Assembly: GCF_016735515.1 (NCBI RefSeq)
Contig: NZ_JAERQZ010000001.1
Span: 1,302,001-1,366,000 of the forward strand
Origin: Piscinibacter sp. HJYY11
GTDB lineage: Bacteria > Pseudomonadota > Gammaproteobacteria > Burkholderiales > Burkholderiaceae_C
Direction: 5' to 3'
Length of the DNA stretch: 64,000 nucleotides
In this document: positions 62,198 through 64,000 of the stretch, piece by piece
Layout of the letters: the number at the start of each line of letters is the position of its first letter
Position numbering within the stretch: the first letter of the stretch is position 1
Made by a program: the position numbers and the translations under genes
The notes under the pieces: generated by a model
Told to the model about the DNA's origin: nothing
The model's input: only the letters and a program-made list of their open reading frames with translations
The model's database searches: none

Positions 62198-64000
62198 ATG
62201 AAACCGCGAAGTCTTCGGCTCCAGCTGGCTCGTGCAGCGCTGACCGCCACGTTGGTCGCGCTGCTGCTGAGCACCGTGGCCACGGCCTGGTTCGAGTTTG
62301 CGAAATTCCGCAGCGAAAGGCAGGCCGATTTGCAATCCCGCGCGGACGTCCTGGCGTACGCCATCGCACCGGCCCTCGTGTTCAACGACCGAGAAACCGT
62401 TCGCCTCCAGCTGGCCGCACTGCGCAATGCGCCCGAGCTCGATTTCGCGGTGGTCTATCGACTCGATGGTTCCACCTTCGCCACCTTCCATTCGAATGCA
62501 CAGCCGGGCGGAACCAAAGTGCCGATGCCCCGTGCCTTGGGCTTCGACTTCAGCGCCTCCGGCATGAGCCTTGCGCAGTCAGTCCGGCATGACGATGAAG
62601 AGGTGGGTCGCCTGTACATGTCAGCCCGGCACGATCTCTGGTCTCGCATCGGATCCTTCGTCGCCATTCAAGCGTGTGTGCTGGTGATCGCGCTGGCCTT
62701 GGCGGCGTGGCTGTTCCGGCGCTTGCAGGTGAATGCCGTGCAGTCGCTGGCGGATGTGACACGGGTTGCGCGGCGGGTGACCCAGCACGGCGATTGGTCG
62801 CCGCGAGCGCAGCCGTCTCGCTACGAAGAGCTGAGCGTGCTGGTCACCGCGTTCAACCGCATGCTGGATGAAGTCTCTCAGCGCACGCAGGCACTCGAGG
62901 CCGAGACCGTGGAGCGCCGCAGGGTCGAGGTCGAGCTTCGAGCAGCCGACGAACAGAAGGATGTCTTTCTCGCGACGCTCGCACACGAGCTGCGCAACCC
63001 CCTGGCCCCGATGACGGTGGCGGTGTCGATCCTGCGCAAGAAGCAGCAGCCGCAGGCACTTCAGGACAAGTGCGTTGGCATCCTCGATCGCCAGCTGTCG
63101 CACACGGTACGTCTGATCGATGACCTGCTCGATGTCTCTCGTATCCGGGTCGGCAAGTTGACACTCCAGAAGGATGCAATCGAGCTGCTGAGTGTCGTGC
63201 GCGCGGCCGCGGAGCTGATCGAGCCGGTTGCCACGGGCAAGCAGCAAGTGGTGAAAGCCTCGCTCGAGGGCCGCGACATCTGCGTCATCGCAGACCGCAC
63301 ACGGCTGCTGCAGGTGTTCTCGAATCTGCTCACCAACGCGTCGCGCTACACGCCCCGCGGCGGCTCCATCGAGGTGTCGTACCGCTGCGACGACACGCAT
63401 GTGTTCGTGAGCGTGAGAGACACCGGCATCGGCATCGACGCGTCGATGCAGCGCAAGATCTTCGAGATGTTCCAGCAGGCGGACCAGAGCCTGGAGCGTG
63501 GCAATGCCGGCCTGGGCATCGGCCTCACCCTGGCAAGCCAGCTCGCCCAACTGCATGGTGGTGAGATCGCGGTCGAAAGCGAAGGGCTCGGCCGAGGCGC
63601 CTGTTTCACGGTGAGGTTGCCGATCGCGCCACGCGGCACGCAGCCCAACGTGGAGCGGCGCCCCGAGGCCACCGCAGCCGGCCGTCCGATGTCGATCCTC
63701 ATCGCCGATGACAACGTCGACGCCGCGGTCGGGCTGCGGGATGCCTTCGAAGCCCTGGGGCATGAGGTATCGGTGTGCCACGACGGGCTGTCGGCGGTCG
63801 GCCAGGCGCTCGCCCGACGCTTCGACGCGGCGATTCTCGACATCGGAATGCCCGGGCTCAACGGCTATGACGCGGCGCAGCGCATCCGCGCCGGTGCACA
63901 GCCCGCCCTGGTCCTGGTGGCGCTCACGGGCTGGGGCCAGCCGTCGGACAAGGAACGTGCGAGGAACGCCGGATTCGACCACCACTTCGTCAAGCCGGCC
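62198..64000 (+). CDS. CHASE8-HAMP hybrid histidine kinase, 3' end outside window
   Basis: 601 codons, open to the right edge. Membrane helix ~10-32; periplasmic CHASE8-like domain ~35-150 (LQSRADVLAYAIAPALVFNDRETV, LYMSARHDLW); membrane helix ~155-177; HAMP to ~230; HisKA with FLATLAHELRNPLAPM; HATPase (FSNLLTNASRYTPRGG; DTGIGIDASM; GNAGLGIGLTLA); receiver from ~500 (ILIADDNVDAA; AILDIGMPGLNGYD; HHFVKPA at the edge). The input half matches what YfiR controls in YfiN, but the output is a kinase instead of GGDEF. It forms an operon with the YfiR gene. Confidence 0.9.
   Translation, partial: MKPRSLRLQLARAALTATLVALLLSTVATAWFEFAKFRSERQADLQSRADVLAYAIAPALVFNDRETVRLQLAALRNAPELDFAVVYRLDGSTFATFHSNAQPGGTKVPMPRALGFDFSASGMSLAQSVRHDDEEVGRLYMSARHDLWSRIGSFVAIQACVLVIALALAAWLFRRLQVNAVQSLADVTRVARRVTQHGDWSPRAQPSRYEELSVLVTAFNRMLDEVSQRTQALEAETVERRRVEVELRAADEQKDVFLATLAHELRNPLAPMTVAVSILRKKQQPQALQDKCVGILDRQLSHTVRLIDDLLDVSRIRVGKLTLQKDAIELLSVVRAAAELIEPVATGKQQVVKASLEGRDICVIADRTRLLQVFSNLLTNASRYTPRGGSIEVSYRCDDTHVFVSVRDTGIGIDASMQRKIFEMFQQADQSLERGNAGLGIGLTLASQLAQLHGGEIAVESEGLGRGACFTVRLPIAPRGTQPNVERRPEATAAGRPMSILIADDNVDAAVGLRDAFEALGHEVSVCHDGLSAVGQALARRFDAAILDIGMPGLNGYDAAQRIRAGAQPALVLVALTGWGQPSDKERARNAGFDHHFVKPA

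Noticed and set aside
1..64000. tRNA genes, CRISPR arrays, insertion sequences, prophage genes
   Set aside because: No cloverleaf, regular repeat-spacer pattern, transposase or phage protein was found on reading the window; a covariance-model scan could not be run.

Overview
The window looks like chromosomal DNA of a high-GC betaproteobacterium of the order Burkholderiales, probably from the Rubrivivax/Rhizobacter/Roseateles lineage. This is inferred from three Burkholderia-type 16-strand porins, two Bug (tripartite tricarboxylate) receptors, a PHA-system gene, a PHB-depolymerase-family esterase and many FadR/LysR/MarR-controlled catabolic operons. No tRNA, rRNA, CRISPR array, insertion sequence or phage gene was seen. 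Two halves are distinct: plant-polymer and organic-acid catabolism (about 1-42 kb), then a dense block of signal-transduction genes (about 43-64 kb).

Region 1 (1-8.6 kb): the 3' end of a membrane D-lactate dehydrogenase; a cytoplasmic sugar-receptor-GGDEF fusion; a GntR repressor with an enolase-superfamily sugar-acid dehydratase and divergent porin that share an AT-rich operator; and a secreted SASA/LamG carbohydrate esterase. Region 2 (7.6-17 kb): a ribose-type ABC importer, a Gfo/Idh/MocA oxidoreductase, two TIM-barrel sugar isomerase-like enzymes, a VOC protein, a FadR-type regulator and a 2-hydroxyacid dehydrogenase. Two palindromic operators tie these together as one regulon for an unidentified sugar. 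Region 3 (16.9-23.5 kb): a MarR regulator and an operon with a Bug receptor, class III CoA-transferase, porin and a very unusual 811-residue fusion of two 2-hydroxyacyl-CoA dehydratase/benzoyl-CoA reductase-like halves.

Region 4 (23.5-33.4 kb): a six-gene operon pairs a TRAP transporter and a Weimberg-type pair (IlvD/Edd sugar-acid dehydratase plus FAH-family enzyme) with a secreted GH10 xylanase carrying a C-terminal dockerin. A GbpR-like LysR gene is divergent. Region 5 (33.4-43 kb): a LysR gene divergent from a cluster that reads as a complete route from aconitate through itaconate to pyruvate plus acetyl-CoA: PrpF-type isomerase, Bug receptor, porin, MaoC-type hydratase, CoA-transferase, CitE-type lyase and a fumarase/CMLE-superfamily lyase that could be a bacterial trans-aconitate decarboxylase. 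This is the best candidate for a poorly described system. The PrpF and Bug genes are fused in frame with no stop between them.

Region 6 (43-64 kb): a monooxygenase-like protein, a NarL response regulator, an MCP with its own CheW, four sensor kinases, an HDOD protein, a lipoprotein, a PHA-granule protein and an esterase. It also holds a kinase/sugar-receptor/receiver trio and a YfiR repressor paired with a CHASE8-HAMP histidine kinase that runs off the right edge.
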